DNA of 42,687 bases from Gnetum montanum (taxonomy: Eukaryota > Streptophyta > Gnetopsida > Gnetales > Gnetaceae), in NCBI GenBank assembly GCA_015680685.1, contig MNCI01021399.1:19552-62238 (forward strand), given 5' to 3'. The position numbers and the translations under genes were made by a program. Each line of letters starts with the position of its first letter. The stretch's first letter is position 1. This document shows, one piece after another, positions 12,464 through 23,755 of this stretch. The notes under the pieces were generated by a model. It worked only from the letters and a program-made list of their open reading frames with translations, ran no database searches and was not told the DNA's origin.

Positions 12464-12712
12464 CTTTATAACACCCTCTAGGTGATAGCAAATTTTAGTA
12501 ATTTGGCATAATTTTCACACACAAGAATCCCCCCATGACTAACTTAAACATCCTGGGTTCAGGTAGGTTCAAATGTCATGGAAATCGAAGCAGTAGGGAG
12601 CCAAATATCATAAGTGGAAAGTGGGTGCGTAGAGCTCTTAAGTTATGAGAGAAAATTTGAACAACTCCCCTAGCTACAAATGATGAAAATGATGTTTGTG
12701 TACTGCAAGGAT

Positions 12713-12806
12713 CATATATATAGTGTTTATGTGACTCAACATCAGGTACCTGACGTTGGGTCTGCAACGTCGTGTTGGACCTGACATCAGGTGGCTAACA
12801 TTAGGG
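12713..12806 (-). promoter_or_regulatory. Internal promoter-like region upstream of ORF2 (element 2)
   Basis: On the element strand the words ACCTGATGTCAG, CAACGTCAGG and TACCTGATGTTG cluster ahead of a TATA box (CTATATATATG, reverse complement of 12713-12723), 249 bp upstream of the intron donor. The same words, not the GATATTGG form of element 1, occur in element 2's own LTRs (CTTGATGTCAG, CGATGTCA). LTR and internal promoter therefore seem to carry the same variant within an element. Confidence 0.6.
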
Positions 12807-14450
12807 TCCATGAATATTCATTGAATGGCACAGCTAAGCATGGAAACTGAAGCTCTATGATTGGTTGGAAGGCTTGAAGTTAGGTCCATAGTTCTAGGTA
12901 AGTGGAAAATTAGTTTGAGCCACTGGAAGTGTGATAAGGTGGAGTCGTCAATGTGAAAAGCACTCAAATGAGCAAGAAAAAGGGCATTGAAATTGATGTT
13001 GTGGTCTAATCAAGTACAGATGAAGGGATATAATAAAATATAACAATTGAGCACTTAGAAGTTGAAGAATGATGTGGTTGTATCAAACAAGTATAAGTTA
13101 CAAAAGTTACACAAGTGGGTCCTCCCCAAAGTAGGTTCTAGCCTATGATGTCCTTGTGTAACCACACCTAAAAAAGTCTATAGGAACTAAAGGAGTTGAA
13201 GGCAATTCATACCTATGAAACAAAACAAACATGTTAAAATCACCAATTTGAGATAATAACTCTATGTTACACAAAACCACAAGTTATGATCACTAGGACA
13301 ACGAGATGAGATGGACTATAGAAAGGACTGCAGAAATTGGGACATGAGGTGTCTTATGATGGACACAATAAAACTTGGTGAGTTATTAATGGTTAAATAA
13401 TCATAAGTCCTTCTTTCAAATATTCAAACCAAGTCCACACCACATTGCAATGACACTGCATCATTTCATCCCATCGGTGAACAACCATAAGACTATCAGA
13501 GTTGCAAGGAGTAACATCACTTGGCATTTTGTCCAAGGGAGGTAGCTTTTTGATGGCACACATGTTGGGTTATTTTCTTTTTTTATGATCTGAGAAGCCA
13601 TCAACCTTCAGGCATGGATACATGTCTTTCCAATGGGACCTGCAGAAGTTTATTTAGTACTGTTTTAGGTTACTCTTATTCCCATTTTTTGTTAGATCTA
13701 CAAGGATATGGTTACAACCTTAGAAACATGATAGAACATATAGAAGTGGTCAAATGGAATCCAAAAATTCCCTTTTTGCTCGAACATAATGATTATTGAT
13801 TTATTATTAGGTTGGATGATGGAAAAGATTAGCGTTATGACCAGGGAAAGAACCTCTTATTAATGGAATTGGTGGATGGATGTCATGGTCTCAATGTCTA
13901 AATAATCAATCCTTTATGACTTGACATCATAGAGAAAAGCTCACCTCAACGGGCTACATGATTGTTTTATTCACAAGCGAGATTACATAACAAAGAAAAT
14001 GAAAATAACTAGAAAAAATTGGAAGATATAGGACAAATTAGATCAAGAAATAGGAAAATGATAAAAAATTGTGAAATAAAAAGATGAAAAGCACTTAAGA
14101 ATCCTAAAGATAAGAATGGGGGGTGACCTCCACAACTAAAAATTTGACCATGAAGAGGATTAATAAGTGGATAAATAGGATCCATGCATGTATGGAACAT
14201 TGGTAAACATTCACGCCCTAGCCACTAGGTGTCTGTTGGTGGTGTGGTGGCAGGTAGAAAAGTCATTGGTCACATACTTGATTGTTAAAGGTATGGTGGG
14301 TCAAGGCATGAGGTGTGTTAATGTTATGGATGTTTGGCCCTCTATTGCATCCTGGATCATGATATGGTATGCATGGATTTGTTTTATCTTTCCACACTAT
14401 TAGATTCATTATTTAGACTTGGGATTGGAGTAATGATGGATGGTGGCCTT
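12807..14450 (-). other. Non-coding spacer of element 2
   Basis: No recognisable protein. The section 13080-13400 aligns with 7170-7460 of element 1, and the A-rich section 13990-14110 aligns with element 1 around the element 2 insertion site. Protease, reverse transcriptase and integrase should fall in this interval in an autonomous gypsy element; none is seen. Short open frames here are chance. Confidence 0.55.
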
Positions 14451-16586
14451 TGTGTATGATCAAAGGATGTTGGTTGTGAAAAGGAAGGTTGTGCACTAGA
14501 TTGGCATTGTGCTAGCTTGGATTATGTGATGGGTCCATGTGTGGTTTACTTTGGCTTGCTAACTTTCCTCTAGAAGGAACATTTTCTGTGTTGTAGTTGA
14601 GACCCACTGGTGTCAACATGTCTATGCACATTTTTAGCACAAGTGGCATTCATTTGTTGATATTGTGGTGTGAAATCTTCTGTGTCCTTGGTGGTGGCAT
14701 ATAATGAGGTGGAGTATGGGAATATTGAGGGTAGGTTAAATGGTAAGAGGCATGAGGTGGTGATTCTTTAGGGGATGTCATGCGTTGATGGTACTCAAGA
14801 GAGTGGTAGGGTTAATTGAAGTAGAGGATGTAGAACTAGTTGGAGAAATAGGGTATTGAACATAATATCCATGCAGTTTCAGCAGATAGGGCTAATTTGG
14901 TGGTGGCCTTCTCCATGACTGTGGTTGTTACCATTGCAGTTGATGACTATGTTGAGGCTAGTAATAAGTCCACCTAGGATGTTATGATTGATTGTGGTAC
15001 TGTTTATAATTGCCTTGTGGAAAAGAAAATCTCCTAGGCATGTGCTTTTGCACAAACTTAAAATTTAAGGCACCTTCCTAATACTCCTACCCTTTGAATT
15101 ATCATATATATGCAGATGTCACATCCATTATCTTCATTTATGGTTGGGTTTATAGCCTCACTTTTGTTAGCCACTTTTCTCATTTGCCAAAAAGTGTTCT
15201 TGGCTATTTCTTGGTTTTGCATCCTTTGTTGATTGTGATCACTTGGCTTATTTTGCATGATCCTCTCCTCAACCATCTCAACAAGAGTTGTAACATTTTT
15301 ATATATCCATTTGGACATCCTATTAAACTTTGTTTTAAGTTCATCAATAGACTTCTATATTGGTAATGTTTGTTGCGGAATCACCTGATTGAGAGTAGTT
15401 TTGTTCTTCTTACCATAGATCTGGATCTCCTTCTGTTAAAGAGTTGGATCCCATTGATATTTCTTGACATCCTTCTATTTGCATATCTCTCCTTCTTCTT
15501 TTGCCACATGTTCAATTAACTTTCAGATCTCATGGGCTTGGAGCTCGTATAATTTCCCTCGAGCATATATCCCAAGGGTCTCCTTTATTTCGTTATGAAG
15601 CCCATCTATGATGTGGAAAAGTTGCCTTTCCCCAAAGAAACCATGACTTGGGCATTTATTTAGTAAGGCATAATATCCATCTAAGGCCATGTCCAAGGGT
15701 TCATATTGTTCTTGCTTCCACTCTTAGATCTATCTCTTCAAATTAGATACCCTCGCATAGGTTTGATATTTCTCGTTGAATAGTTATAGCACTATGGATT
15801 ATCGTTGGATTGAATTTGGTCTCAACAATTTATACACACTTTAGCTCTATCAATTAGTGTCCTAGGAAAGAGCTTAAGCTTTTTCCATCCATTTTCAATG
15901 TTGTAGAAAGTACAAGCATCATGGAAATCTTGTAAATGATTTTGTAGTTCTAAATCATAACCTCCTACAAATTTAGGAATATTATTCATGTTAAGCTTAG
16001 GTAGGTGACTCTTTTTGCAATTCCTACAAGATATCTTAACAACCTCTATGATATGCATTAGGTCCTTAGTGACCAATAAGTATTCATCATCATCAAATAG
16101 GTTATGAGGGGAATTTCTATCTCTATTTGTTTGATCATGATGATTTTGTCAATGTTCATGGCATCATCTTTGATCCTTCCCATGGGTTTGATTTTGATTT
16201 TTAGTTTGAACCTTTAGTGGAACTTTATCTTCATACCTATGTTCATCTTTGTCAAAACTAGACATTGAAGGGAAAGAAAAAGATGAGGAATTGCAAGGAT
16301 TGCCATGGCTTCTATGGTGTTTCCTAGGATCCTTTGATTTATCATTTCTAGGTTTTTAGAAGGTCTTAGGACTTGAGGCCTTCCCTAGTTCAGGACTTAC
16401 ATCATCTCCTTCAAGATTGTCTATCTTAAGTGAATGTAGTCTTTGAGTGTTGTCATGGTGGTCATAATCATAAGAAACCCCAACATAAGGTTGGTCACTC
16501 TAATTTTCTTCATCATATATCTCATTATTTCTCCAATGAATGTGTTCACTATACAGTGCATTGTCACTTCTGTGTAAGAGAGACAT
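14450..16586 (-). pseudogene. gag of element 2, decayed
   Basis: The frame opens at an ATG at 16586 (MSLLHRSDNALYSEHIHWRN) and contains a retrotransposon gag domain around 15820-16076. Recognisable parts are MNNIPKFVGGYDLELQNHLQ, FHDACTFYNIENGWKKLKLF and RTLIDRAKV, the usual pattern for Athila/Tat-type capsid proteins. The downstream part is homologous to the gag tails at 18.9-19.4 kb and 34.2-34.6 kb, including a conserved YYVQYP-like segment near 14.85 kb. Several stops and frameshifts break it. Gag would form the virus-like particle that packages the RNA. The left boundary is approximate. Confidence 0.75.
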
Positions 16587-16685
16587 TGTTTATAGTGTGT
16601 GTGTTCTAATAGTTTTTGAAAGATATATCATTAAGACCTTTACAATGATCATGTATAATATAACTAGTCTAGATAACTAGCACCG

Positions 16686-16703
16686 TCCTCAACAATGGTG
16701 CCA
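16686..16703 (-). other. Primer-binding site of element 2
   Basis: On the element strand, TTGGCACCATTGTTGAGGAC starts one base inside the 5' LTR. It is a decayed form of the TGGCGCC-GTTGCC-GGGGA type primer site known from Athila elements (tRNA-Asp type, from memory). CpG loss explains most of the differences. Confidence 0.7.
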
Positions 16704-16704
16704 A

Positions 16705-17574
16705 TGATGAGTGGTGAGATACCCTTATGCTCAACCATATGAATCACAAGTGTTCATGCATGATCTGGTTGAATTTTGCAGATGAGACTAGCTGTGGTAT
16801 CTAGATCGTTATGCTCTAATCGTAGTTCGCTATATTTCCACTTAGACTAGTGGTAGCTTTGTCATGTATGGTTTAGTCCAAAGTGAGGCATATGATGTTG
16901 TCTAATTCTATGCTGCTACTAATGATGACAAAGAGATGAATTAATTAAGCTACTGAACAATGGAAAGTAGAATCTAAACTAGCTTATGTATGATGAGTAT
17001 CCACTCTTAATCACCCATACATGCCTTGGACTTTGTGAGACTACTTTTGGGATTTCCAAGCATATGTCTTTGGGTGTGCCAAACAATACACTATTGGATT
17101 ACCAAGTACTTACACTTAAATCCTCATGGTTAAGGCATACACATTTTACTTAATGATAGGAATAGTAAATAATAATAGATGGAAATGTTATCTAAAGGAA
17201 ATAGTAAATAATTAATAATTAAAAACAATAATAATCTAAGTGGATGCTGCAATGGTAGGAGTAATCATGTAATGTGTTCAAGTATGTCGCACTCAAACAA
17301 AGGTGTCATACGATTACAAACATCACACTATGAGTATGCATTGGAAATAAAAAAACTCTGAGAAAGACTATCAAAAACTAAAAACTAAAACTATCTTCTC
17401 TACTACCTATTACATTCCTTAATTTTGCATCCAAGTGTTGTATTTATAGGCAAACCTAGAGGAGATGACATCGTATATCTAACATCACTTCTTGGCTTTG
17501 ACATCGGGTACTCGACATTGGGGCTTTGATATTAGGTATTCGATATCAAGGCCTGACAAATTCATGACTCATCA
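16705..17574 (-). repeat. Element 2 LTR (5' LTR in element orientation)
   Basis: This 870-bp partner of 8346-9233 starts TGATGAGTGGTGAG and ends GACTCATCA, directly followed by the duplication TCAAG. On the element strand it has the dyads CTTGATATCGAA, CTAATATCAAAG, CCAATGTCGAG and CCGATGTCAAAG, then CCTATAAATAC. Confidence 0.92.
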
Positions 17575-17579
17575 TCAAG

Positions 17580-18117
17580 AAATAGGAAAAGTAAAAATAG
17601 TTGTAAAACAAAATATGAAGAAGCATTTATTAATTCTAGAATCAAGGTAAAGTGTCTTCCCAATGACTAAACTCATGGGTAAGTGTTTAAAAAATGCTCC
17701 CTAGGTCTCCTAGATCATACACTTTAGGTGATTCACTTACCATCTTTATTGATTTAAATTTTCTATTATTATCTAATATGATCTTGATGGTAGTTGAGTT
17801 TTGATAATCTAAGTCCTTAGTTTCTTTTCTTATTAGTGTATTATTATTATTTATTAATTTTCTGGGTCCTTAGTTGGAGTCATTGTTTTAGAATGGGAAT
17901 TAATAAATGATTTAGATTATTCCATGCATATTTTGGATGGTTGAAGGTTCTTAGGTGTTGGCCACAGGGTGCCTTTTGATTTGGTGGCCCTTGCTCTTTC
18001 TTTTACACACACCTTATTTTCATTTTTATTATGGATTGGCATGGTAACTATGTTGATGTTTTGAATGATTAGTCCATGACTACACCCTCCTCTTTCAGTA
18101 GTAATACATGGGATTTG
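17580..18117 (-). other. Spacer of element 1 (right part)
   Basis: AT-rich DNA between the element 2 insertion point and the protease end. No protein family is seen in any frame. Together with 6908-8345 it makes up the roughly 2 kb that separate protease from the ORF2 promoter in element 1, too short for a full pol region. Confidence 0.55.
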
Positions 18118-20290
18118 CTACATGTGTATGGATCTATGCTTATCCTTGTTCAAGATCTTAATAGATAGATCTCTCATGCTTAGCTTAGCATTGATTGTGC
18201 TAAGCCATGATCTCCCCATGATAATTGGAAATTCCTTATTAGCTTCTTTCACATTAATTATGAAAAAGTTTATTGGATAAGACCACCCATTGATAGTGGT
18301 CATCACATCCTTAATATATCCTAAGGACATACCAATAGATTGATCTACAAGCTCCAACTTGATATTACACTCCTTTAATGGTTGGAGGTTTCATGCTTGA
18401 TATGTTTCATAAGAGATTAAATTTACCTTGAAACCTAACTCTAATAGAGATTTTCATGGTAGATTTCCAACTACTTGTAAATAGATCAAAGAAACTCTTA
18501 GATCAATTCTCTTCTTAGGAAGTGGCCCTATCTTAATCCAATTTGTGACTATTTTAGTGAGCATGAAAGTTTTCATGTTTTTATTAAATAATGTTGGAAG
18601 CTTATTGTTAGTAGCTGGATCTAATATAGGAGAAGTTGGTCTTGATGAAGTTCTAACTCTACCAACCTTTTCTAGACTTGTGCTAAAGAAAGGACATTTC
18701 TTTATCTATTCCTTAGTGTTGCTAGTAGGATCCTCTACTTGTATGTTCATTGCCCTTATAGCTTTTCTCTATAGTAGTTGTGACAATAATTCTCCTTGCA
18801 TAGTAGGTGGTGGCCTTGGTGGTAAAGGATTGGAAGAATTTGATGGTATAGCTACTAGAAAATGTGCATGAGGACTCTGATCCATCCTTGGAGTAGTAGG
18901 TCTATAGTATTCTAGTGGATAATAAGGAGAAGAAGTTTGAACGGATGTACTTCCTGAAGATATTAAACACTGAACATAATATCCATAAGGGCCTAATTGC
19001 CTATATGGATATTGTTGCCATGGTGGTGAAATTGCCCATCTCTATAGTTGTTTCCATTTCTATTGATATTGCTCCTATGGTTGAGGGTAGGCTCTACTAG
19101 GATAATATGTCAACTAAAAAGTTTTCCTAATATTACCTTGATTTTTGATAAAGCTTGGATTAGGTGCATATATCCTAGATTCATGCAAGTGGGCCATAAT
19201 AGGACAACATCCTGTAGGATGTTCATACTGGCACACATTGCATCCTTCCTCTTCCTTTGAACTAGAGTTAGTGTATCCTTCAATGATAGCAACTTTTCCT
19301 TTGTGCTGATAACTTTCTCATCCATTAGCTTTTTTCTTCTTCCTTTCCTTGCCCTCATTAAGTGCTTATTCAGACTTTTCTTCCACAATCTTTAGGGCTA
19401 TAGCAAACTTCTCATCCATTGAATCCCATACTTTCTCTACCTTAGCCACTATATCATTGACTAATGTTTGAATGGGTGGAGTCTTTTTCTAGATGATGTC
19501 TTCCAAGGTTTCGTCCTCTTTCTTGTCACAAAGCTGCACATCTTCCTTCATAATTGATGGATCTCTATTATATTCTTTAACTAACTCTCTGTTCTTAATT
19601 TTTCCTTCTTCCTTTGTAACTTATTCAATTAATCTCTAAATCCAATAGGTAATTAATTTTGATAATCTACCTTGGCATAAATCCTAAGAGTTTCTTTGGT
19701 TTTTCTCCACACCCCATCTACAATATGCTTGAGCTATTCCCTTGGTAAAAATCCATGGTCTATGCATCTATGTAATAGTGAATAGTATCTACCCATTGCA
19801 GCATCAAGAATCTCACGAGTCCCTTGCTTCCACCCCTAGATCTATTTTTTAAAGTTGGACACTCATGAATAAGTTTAATAGTTATCATTGAAGAGTTCAA
19901 GCATGGTACTCCAGTGTTTGATTGATTTAGGTTGTAGTGACCTATACCAACTTTCTACCTCCTTCACAAGTGTTCTATGTAATAGCTTTAACTTTTGCTG
20001 GTCACTTTCGATATTGTGAAGGACACAAGCATTATGGAAAGCTTGAAGGTGATGTTGTGGATCAGCATTATAGCCGCCATCAAATCTTGGCATGTTGTTT
20101 ATGTCAAGTTATTTGATTTGGCTGTCCCTCACATGCTTGGTTAGGATGTGAACAACTTCCTAGGTGTTGATCATACTACAAGTTGTCATTTGTGGTTTAC
20201 CATCTTAATCTGCATTAACATACTCTAGTCTTCTTCTTCTTTAATTCTATCATTGCTTCTTTGTAGTTCCTTGGTAGGTGATGTTGTATT
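18118..20290 (-). pseudogene. gag-protease of element 1, decayed
   Basis: Gag homology is clear at 19875-20093 (MPRFDGGYNADPQHHLQAFH, then RTLVKEVESWYRSLQPKSIK). A CCHC-type zinc knuckle near 19190-19250 reads CNVCQYEHPTGCC in one frame. A proline-rich tail follows, then a retroviral-type aspartic protease domain at about 18118-18455. The protease flap and C-terminal part read ELVDQSIGMSLGYIKDV and FPIIMGRSWLSTINAKLS. The catalytic triplet is degraded: the expected D-x-G reads ELGFKVNLI, so the Asp is replaced by Glu. Stops and frame changes occur between domains. The start is not defined, and the N-terminal edge at about 20290 is approximate. Protease would have cleaved the Gag polyprotein. 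Confidence 0.8.
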
Positions 20291-20430
20291 TTTGTTGAAG
20301 ACATATTGTACTTTATCTTATAATTACAAAGTTTATGTTAAGTATGCTTTATCTTAAAATTACAAATTTTCACTTGGTGTTTTAGGCACAACAATATTTA
20401 TGAAATTAATTACTAAGCATACATTAACTT

Positions 20431-20450
20431 ATCCTTGGCAACGACATGAA
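20431..20450 (-). other. Primer-binding region of element 1
   Basis: On the element strand, TTCATGTCGTTGCCAAGGAT lies directly inside the 5' LTR. It matches the GTCGTTGCC-AAGGAT core of Athila-type primer sites, with the first bases altered. The equivalent site of the 37 kb fragment is at 37438-37458. Confidence 0.6.
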
Positions 20451-21321
20451 TGATGAGTAGTGGAGTAATCCAACACCCAACCATACAAGATATGAATGTT
20501 CATGTATAGCTTAATCGTAACTCATTGACAAGGCAATGTGAATATGCTAGTAATTGGTTCAAGTTCGAGATCATTGTCTTCTCACATAAGGCTAGTATAA
20601 TCTATGCATATGGTTTAGCTCTTAGTGAGGTGTATGATATATTAATGTTGGTAGGCCATAACTCCTAGTTATGATGGTAAAGTGTAAAAATGATTCTAAG
20701 TCTAAGGAAAATGGTAAAACAATCTACTTTAGGTTAGAGAAATGAGCATATGTACTTGGCTTACCATACATACCTTGGGATCATGTAACCATTACTGGGA
20801 TTACCAAGTGAGTTCACTATTGAGTGAATCAAGTGAAACCACTACTGAATTACCAAACTATTACTTAATGCTCGAAACTAGTTGTATTCATTCCACTTTA
20901 CTATGAACAAGGAAAGAAAAGTACTTAGAAACGTAACTAATTGGACTAGGAAAATAGTAAGAGTTATAATAAGTAAAACAAAAAAGCTAAGTGGATGTTA
21001 CAATGATGGAAAATAATCTCAATCTTTATTTCTATCATGAATTTTTTCCAAGTACACTTCACTCAAATAAAGATTCCAGACAACTACTCAACATCACATT
21101 GCAATCATTCACTTTTTATCACTAAAGCTACAAAAACAAAATGCAAGTGTCTACCTAAGGATGGAATGAAAAAGTTGTTTGACCATGCACCTAAGTGTCT
21201 TATTTATAGGTTGGAACATATGGATCGATATCAAATATCTAACATTGAAGCTTGTGCCATGATATCAAGGATTATATATCGTGGCTTCGATATTGTAGCC
21301 AGTGAAAACCATGATTTATCA
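20451..21321 (-). repeat. Element 1 LTR (5' LTR in element orientation)
   Basis: This 871-bp partner of 2575-3445 has the same ends (TGATGAGTAG, TTTATCA) and is followed by CTTAT. The TATA box is the reverse complement of 21201-21209. Equal length and a mutated target duplication fit an old insertion with mostly point changes. Confidence 0.92.
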
Positions 21322-22544
21322 CTTATTTATATATTGACAATTTGGTCAAGATGATATTTTTCATTGATAAGAAACATGATTTGTGCATCGAACATTTTCA
21401 CAACCTATCAAAGATTGGTAGCAAAATAAGATCCCTTAGAGCAATCTACAGTAGAATTTTGAGCTTCTTTGGCATTGATTTCAACTACCACAAGTGTGAT
21501 AATGAGTCATAAGGTATTCATGTTGTGATTTCATGAGTCATGGTATCTAATCATTAGTCATGCTCAAGTCATGCTATAATACCACAAGAATGCCATAGGT
21601 AGTGGTCTCTAAATAGAGAGAAAAATGATCTTTGAGTAACCCATAAGCTAGCCATGAATTGTGTTCAAGTCATGGTGAATGTTCCAGCCTCTATAGTACA
21701 TCTTGTACTTCAAATTGGATCCAACAAGTAGACAATGAGTCATGGGACTATTGAAAACCTAGATCATGAGTCATAGCCTCTCACCACGTGTTGTGATGAG
21801 GTTGTGGTCTCTCACCACAATCCATAGTAAGATCCTTGTTTCTCACTACGGGTCATGGTAAGGGTATGGCTACCTAGAAATACTTGTAATGCTTACCAAA
21901 CTAGTCAAATTTGAGGACTCTAACTTAGCAACCAAACATATAAATATGTTCCTATGTCTCTTAACATGCTAAGGCAAGCTTGGATTGAAATAAAAACATC
22001 AAATGAACATCCAATTCTTTGAATGTGTGCAACATGCACAAAACCCACAAGGACATATGTTAATGCCAACATTGCCCATCCATGAATGGGGCTTTATCCC
22101 ATGGACCTTATCATTTCTTTCATGGTTATAACTAAGAGCATCACTAAAGATAGGTAACACTTAACTTATAATCACTACCATTGTCAAATCACACCACATT
22201 AGTACTTTATTAGTATAGTGATGCTACTCCCATTATTGCCATGATGCTCACTATTGATGCTATTGCTATGTTATCCTTGATACAAATTTTCCCAATTTTG
22301 TAGCATTACAAATTTTTCTATTTTGAAAAAAAGTATGTCTGCATTGGTTTTTGTTTTTAGTGTTTCTTTGGCAAGGAAAGTATAAGGTTCTTTGGTTTAC
22401 TAGCTTATAGTTTTTGTAATTTAGGATTCCATTCTTTCTCATAGCCTTACTTTACAATTTTATATAATTTTCATTTGTAAATATAGTGATGTACATGATG
22501 AATATTCTCTCTGCTGCCTCCTATGTGCTTTAGTTTCTAGTGTT
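21322..22544. other. Unassigned stretch left of the MCTP pseudogene
   Basis: No protein, LTR or RNA gene is recognised in these 1.2 kb. They contain many scattered AGTCATG words and one short degenerate tandem repeat (21773-21870). The part from about 22300 is T-rich and non-coding. It may be leftover upstream DNA of the MCTP copy or an unknown decayed repeat. Confidence 0.4.
21773..21870. repeat. Degenerate tandem repeat, about three units of 31-34 bp
   Basis: Three successive units contain CTCTCACCAC, CTCTCACCAC and TCTCACTAC, followed by variants of GGTCATGGTAAGGGT. Unit length varies, and conservation is low outside the core. Confidence 0.5.
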
Positions 22545-23755
22545 GATAATCTTAGATCAAATGTATATCTCTCCCTTAGACTCTAGTACTTAAGAGTTAA
22601 CATTTATGAAAGTGAGAAAAGGAGGATCTCTAAAGCAAACATGAAAGTGAGCCTAGGAAACCAGATGCTCAAGAAAAAAGTAACGCCTGCCAAGGGAAGC
22701 ATCCATGCTTGGAATGAGGAATTTATGTTTGTGGTTGTAGAACCATTTAAGGAAGACCTAATGATAGAAAATTCAATGCAGGATTATTCTATTAATAGTA
22801 GCTAAGCCAATAATAAGGATTTCTATATTGCCGAAGTATTCTAAAATATAGCCTATTAACAATAGATAAAACAAACTATAATTTTATGAATGGACAAGAA
22901 ATAACTTTGTAGAAATAAAATACTTTCATTCATCGATAAGAATTTGCAAAAGAAAATCTGAAAACATAGTAACTAAAGAGAACACTAAGGTTATATTGTT
23001 TACCTCCAATTGTTGTGGCCATAGCAAAGTAAAAAAAAGAAACTTGGAGATGAAAAGACAATAAACTTAGCTTTTGATGGATCTTCTAGCCTCTACCAAT
23101 TTGATCTCGATGCTACATCTTATGGAATTTGCAGTCCACAAAATATCACACGGTGAGGCTAGGGATCATCCATTATATTTATAACCATATATGGTATTCC
23201 TTCCATAAAGAAACCATTTATTTTCAAAAAATGCCTCACTACCTCCACTGCTTATGTTACAGATGATGGTAGTGGTACCATCCTGTAACTATCAACATTG
23301 AGAGTGGTAACTGCCAAACATTCAAGGAGTTTTTGAGAGCCTACCAAATGGCAAGAGTGGGCAAAACTATCATCATGGGTAATTGATCTTACACATGGTT
23401 CTCTCTATCGAGGATAAGATCGGACCAAACAAGAATGAATCTTGGGAAAATTTTTTATCCACTTATCTATCATCCAAAGACATCTAGATAGAAAATGTGT
23501 TTAGCCCAAGTGGTACCCCCTTGAGAAGCAAATTATAATGGAGGATGAGAAGAAGAAGGTGAAGGTTTTCAATGAGATTCATGTGAGATTGATCTTGGAA
23601 GACAGGTATCATGTTCTTGATGAATCCATAGATTATAGTAGTGATTTAAGGCCCATTGCAAAATAGCTAATGAAAATCCCCATCGATGTTTGAAAGTTGG
23701 CATCTTAGGCACCACCAGGCTACATCCTATGAAGGACACCAAGGAAGGCAAAGGG
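22545..23755 (+). pseudogene. MCTP (FTIP/QUIRKY family) pseudogene, 5' part
   Basis: Frame-shifted plus-strand homology to plant multiple C2 domain and transmembrane proteins, which act at the ER and plasmodesmata. Homology begins inside the protein at the lead-in to a C2 domain (DNLRSNVYLSLRL, stop, YLRVNI; the stop replaces the usual Trp). It continues with MKVSLGNQMLKKKVTPAK, HAWNEEFMFVVVEPFKEDLM, then after an interruption SIEDKIGPNKNE. After that come FNEIHVRLILEDRYHVLDES and IDYSSDLRPIAK, and the start of the next C2 domain. At 23751-23755 it is cut by the Copia element and resumes at 28864. The upstream domains of the family are absent. Many stops show it is dead. It lacks an intron where I can judge, as expected either for this mostly intronless family or for a retrocopy. 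Confidence 0.88.
22770..23392. other. About 620-bp insertion inside the MCTP pseudogene
   Basis: The family protein runs directly from the 'EPFKEDLM' segment to 'SIEDKIGP', but here about 620 bp separate the two. The inserted DNA has no recognised coding content and I see no clear terminal repeats or target duplication. It could be a small decayed transposon or an unspliced intron; the boundaries are accurate to about 15 bp. Confidence 0.55.

Larger units (their letters stand above)
8346..17574 (-). mobile_element. Element 2: Athila-like gypsy element nested in element 1
   Basis: LTRs at 8346-9233 and 16705-17574 begin TGATGAGTGG and end CTCATCA, close to inverted repeats of each other. A perfect 5-bp duplication TCAAG flanks the element at 8341-8345 and 17575-17579. 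Joining the flanks restores the continuity of element 1, and the joined sequence (TCAAGAAATAGGAAAA) matches element 2's own interior near 14042, which confirms the nesting. In its own direction it holds gag, spacer, internal promoter, intron and ORF2. I see neither protease, reverse transcriptase nor integrase in the 9.2 kb. Gag and ORF2 both carry stops, so the copy is dead. Orientation follows from the polypurine tract at 9234 and the primer site at 16686-16703. Confidence 0.93.
2575..21321 (-). mobile_element. Element 1: Athila-like Ty3/gypsy LTR retrotransposon, split by element 2
   Basis: The two outer LTRs are both 871 bp (2575-3445 and 20451-21321), in the same orientation, start TGATGAG and end TTTATCA. 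The flanks are CTTAG on the left and CTTAT on the right, a 5-bp target duplication with one change. The polypurine tract lies inside the left LTR and the primer-binding region inside the right LTR, so the element reads on the minus strand. Internal order in its own direction is gag, zinc knuckle, protease, spacer, internal promoter, intron, ORF2, polypurine tract. No reverse transcriptase or integrase is visible. Without element 2 it is about 9.5 kb. All reading frames are broken by stops and frameshifts. The Athila-like assignment rests on the gag and protease style, the primer site and the extra ORF; superfamily is sure, lineage likely. Confidence 0.9.

Noticed and set aside
18545-18871. 108-codon plus-strand open frame
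   Set aside because: It is the antisense shadow of the element 1 gag-protease linker, which is recognisable on the minus strand.
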